In this document: piece after piece, positions 61,933-64,000 of the stretch
How positions within the stretch are numbered: position 1 is the stretch's first letter
How the letters are laid out: every line of letters begins with the position of its first letter
NCBI GenBank assembly: GCA_965206615.1
Contig: CBDBKI010000005.1
Span: forward strand, 372,001 to 436,000
Source: VXNE01 sp965206615
GTDB taxonomy: Bacteria; Pseudomonadota; Gammaproteobacteria; Pseudomonadales; Azotimanducaceae
Length of the DNA stretch: 64,000 nucleotides
Direction of reading: 5' to 3'
Position numbers and translations under genes: made by a program
Notes under the pieces: generated by a model
Seen by the model: only the letters and a program-made list of their open reading frames with translations
Databases searched by the model: none
What the model was told of the DNA's origin: nothing

Positions 61933-62901
61933 ATGACGAGCGTTGCCGAGCGGATCCGGGACGAAATCGCACAGTACGGGCTGCAGCCGTACCTCCTCGA
62001 ACTCGAGTCGAACGGGCTCACGATCATCCCGCCCGAGGTCACGGGGGTCACCGAGGCAATCCTCGACCGCTGCTCCGAAGTGCTGCTGGCGGAGTTCACC
62101 CGGATGACCGGTTGCCCCATCAGCCTCGAAAACGGTCCCGAGGGAGACCTCGAATGGCCCGACGGCACGGACCGCATCATGGCGAGCGTGGGCCTGCCGC
62201 CCGAGCCAAAGCCCAGCGTGATGCTGATGCAGCAACTGCTCCAGCGCGACCGCTGCTTTCGCGACCTGCTGACGAACCCCCGGGTCGACGCGCTGGTCAG
62301 TTACCTGATCCAGGGCGGCTTCCCCTTCGAGTTCCCCTTCCGCATGCGCCGGCTGGACAACTCGACGTCCTACCTGAAGTGGCGGAGCACGCCCCCGGCC
62401 GAGGGCCAGACGGGGTTCTCCAAACCCGGGTCGATCGCCCTGCACCCCGACCAGCGAGGCTGTCCGATGCCCTGGGGCGGGAACGCCCTGGCCGTCAACG
62501 CCACGTGGATGCTCACCCCGTATTCGAAGGAGGACGGATGCCTGGCGTACGTCCCCCGCTCCCACCTCGCCGCCGGCTATCCGGGGCTCGATGCGGACGC
62601 CCGGGCGGTCCCGGCGGAAGGGCCGCGCGGGTCGGTGATTCTCTGGCACGGCGCGACCTGGCACGGCAGCTTTCCCAAGCTGACCCCGGGACTGCGCCTG
62701 AACGCGATCGGCTTCTATCGCCACTTCTCGCTCAGCCCGCAGGAGAACCTCCAGATGACCATCCCCGATGGGCTGTGGGAGGATTGCGCCGAGCCGGCGC
62801 GTCTGCGGGAGATGCTCGGGATCGATGACGTGTTCCCATACAAGGCACAGATGATGCCCGTGCCGAGGCTGGCTCGCGCCGGCCAGGAGCTTGCGCCGTA
62901 G
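61933..62901 (+). CDS. PhyH-family Fe(II)/2-oxoglutarate oxygenase
   Basis: A 322-aa protein from MTSVAERIRDEIAQYGLQPY. HxD in SIALHPDQRGCPMPWG, distal His in ILWHGATWHGSFPKL, and Arg in GLRLNAIGFYRHF. It differs from the other two PhyH proteins by a long N-terminal helical region. ATG 61933 follows GGGGATGGGAAC; the upstream open frame is repeat. The TAG stop is provided by the adjacent family-2 repeat. Confidence 0.87.
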   Translation: MTSVAERIRDEIAQYGLQPYLLELESNGLTIIPPEVTGVTEAILDRCSEVLLAEFTRMTGCPISLENGPEGDLEWPDGTDRIMASVGLPPEPKPSVMLMQQLLQRDRCFRDLLTNPRVDALVSYLIQGGFPFEFPFRMRRLDNSTSYLKWRSTPPAEGQTGFSKPGSIALHPDQRGCPMPWGGNALAVNATWMLTPYSKEDGCLAYVPRSHLAAGYPGLDADARAVPAEGPRGSVILWHGATWHGSFPKLTPGLRLNAIGFYRHFSLSPQENLQMTIPDGLWEDCAEPARLREMLGIDDVFPYKAQMMPVPRLARAGQELAP

Positions 62902-62948
62902 AAGTTTCGCGCAGCGAAACTTCCAACGCGACCGTCAGGTCGCGCTAA
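62898..62948. repeat. Two-hairpin repeat (family 2) between convergent genes
   Basis: GTAG, then GAAGTTTCG-CGCAG-CGAAACTTC (9-bp stem), then GCGACC-GTCA-GGTCGC, ending GCTAAC. The TAG at the left is the PhyH stop codon; the CTA at the right (62945-62947) is the TAG stop of the transporter on the minus strand. Only the hairpins separate the two genes. Confidence 0.85.
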
Positions 62949-64000
62949 CCCGCCAGGAGGTTGCGGATGATGAACAGCGACAGGAACGCCTGCACGAGGA
63001 AGATCCCGCCCACCGCCCACCGCACCCAGGTCCCCGGCAGGACGCGGGGGTCCATGCGGCGCTTCTGCAGGTAGAACGTCAGGAAGCTCTGCAGGGGCAG
63101 CATGAACGCCCCGTAGGTGGCGCCGAAGGTGACCAGCACGATCGGCTGCGGGAACCACAGGTAGAGCCCGCAGCTCACCATGGGCATGGCGACGATGTAA
63201 CCCGTGATCCACTTGCGGCGCAGCGCCAGGTTGCTGCGCGGGATGAAGCCGAGGGTCACCAGCAGGTCCGGGAAACTGCGCGATCCGGCGCCGATGCCGG
63301 ACAGCGACGTCGAGAACAGGATGCAGAAGGCGCCGAAGCTGAAGAGCCAGAAGGACCAGGGGCCGAGGGTCTGCGTGTACATCCGGGACAGGACCGAGAT
63401 GGTGTCGGAACCGGCCGGCTGTTCGCCGATGCGATGCAGCACGCCGGCGCCGAGGAAATAGAACGACAGCGTCGCGAGGGTCAGGATGAAGAGCGTGACC
63501 CACACGTCGGTCTGCACCACGCGCACCCACCCCCGTGCGCGGGCGACCCATCCGGGATCGTCGTGGTCGCCGCCGATGAACGTCGGGTAACCCTTCTCGA
63601 CACACCAGTAGGTGTAAGCGGCGATCTCTCCCGAAGCGACGCCCGTAGCTCCGTACATGGCGAGCGCCAGCACCGCGTGTTCGAGGGGGAAGTCGAAGGT
63701 AAGGCCGGAGAGCAGGTCGGCGGGGGTGGCCCGGAAGTCCGTCGTCTGCATGAGGAGCGCCGACACGATCGTCGCCGCCGTGAAGCTCATCACGAGGACC
63801 AGCATCACCTTCTCGAGGCGCATGTACGCGCCGGTGCCGAGGATCAGCATGACCAGTGCGGCGGCCGAGATGGTGGCCCAAGTCTCGTTCAGGGCCGGCA
63901 CGAAGGGTTCGAGGAGCAGTCCGAGCGCCTGCCCGGCCCCGCCGATGATCCCGCCGCCGATGAGGATGCCGGGCACGAAGCCCACCAGGCCGAGCCAGAC
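62945..64000 (-). CDS. Nramp-like divalent metal transporter (partial, leaves the right edge)
   Basis: At least 352 residues, open to the window end (preceding codons read VWLGLVGFVPGILIGG). About nine TM segments are visible, including VPALNETWATISAAALVMLI, GATGVASGEIAAYTYWCVEK, and FCILFSTSLSGIGAGSRSFP. The pattern resembles the NRAMP/DUF-related Mn2+/Fe2+ transporter superfamily, though the usual DPGN-type motif would be in the missing N-terminus. The stop codon lies in a repeat. Confidence 0.7.
   Translation of the reverse strand, partial: VWLGLVGFVPGILIGGGIIGGAGQALGLLLEPFVPALNETWATISAAALVMLILGTGAYMRLEKVMLVLVMSFTAATIVSALLMQTTDFRATPADLLSGLTFDFPLEHAVLALAMYGATGVASGEIAAYTYWCVEKGYPTFIGGDHDDPGWVARARGWVRVVQTDVWVTLFILTLATLSFYFLGAGVLHRIGEQPAGSDTISVLSRMYTQTLGPWSFWLFSFGAFCILFSTSLSGIGAGSRSFPDLLVTLGFIPRSNLALRRKWITGYIVAMPMVSCGLYLWFPQPIVLVTFGATYGAFMLPLQSFLTFYLQKRRMDPRVLPGTWVRWAVGGIFLVQAFLSLFIIRNLLAG

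Overview
The window is a high-GC bacterial chromosome segment, densely packed on both strands and rich in TonB-dependent receptors (two intact, two degraded copies), YejABE, ModABC, polB, quinoproteins, acyl-CoA and PhyH enzymes. This suggests a Gram-negative proteobacterium, probably a gammaproteobacterium of environmental or symbiotic type. That is inferred from gene content only; no rRNA or marker gene here fixes the taxon. There is no transposase, integrase, phage structural gene, CRISPR array or rRNA. One tRNA-Val(CAC) is present.

Layout. 0-2 kb: toxin-antitoxin debris (vapC at the left edge, a complete vapBC, a HicB with an internally deleted HicA) around a VOC protein. 2-6.7 kb: family VIII-type serine hydrolase, an unknown gene coupled to a broken gene, and a quinohaemoprotein alcohol dehydrogenase followed by a 50-aa membrane protein. 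6.8-8.7 kb: an overlapping three-gene MotA/TolQ/ExbB-type proton-channel operon. 8.8-14.6 kb: enoyl-CoA hydratase, MFS, LPG-synthase-like membrane protein, nitroreductase, CDP-alcohol phosphatidyltransferase, NAD-binding protein. 14.6-22.2 kb: GST, Tat-exported esterase, TonB receptor remnant, an AT-richer intact TonB receptor, MFS and a BtrH-like protein. 22.2-27 kb: gene remnants, then yejABE without yejF. 27-42.4 kb: cytochrome-PQQ protein, ATP-dependent DNA ligase, TPR protein, PhyH, glyA, RHH/RelE module, HpcH aldolase, SDR, DNA polymerase II, D-aminoacylase, an AAA+/DUF4143 ATPase and rhodanese. 42.4-49.3 kb: MFS-modABC operon, RRM protein, acyl-CoA carboxyltransferase. 49.4-52.4 kb: a second AAA+/DUF4143 ATPase, tRNA-Val and an AbiE pair. 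52.4-64 kb: LLM oxidoreductase, frameshifted VOC gene, TonB receptor, acyl-CoA dehydrogenase, a selenocysteine glutathione peroxidase, copper amine oxidase, two PhyH oxygenases and an Nramp-like transporter leaving the right edge.

Two things stand out. First, the glutathione peroxidase at 58093-58566 has an in-frame TGA exactly at the catalytic residue, followed by a perfect 7-bp stem with a GGTC loop, which fits a bacterial SECIS element. Second, two families of palindromic repeats headed by TAG-containing tetranucleotides (GTAG, as in REP/BIME elements) lie at gene 3' ends, and the repeat itself supplies the TAG stop codon of ten genes, in three places for both members of a convergent pair. 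Several AT-rich palindromes directly upstream of the toxin-antitoxin and DUF4143 genes look like autoregulatory operators.
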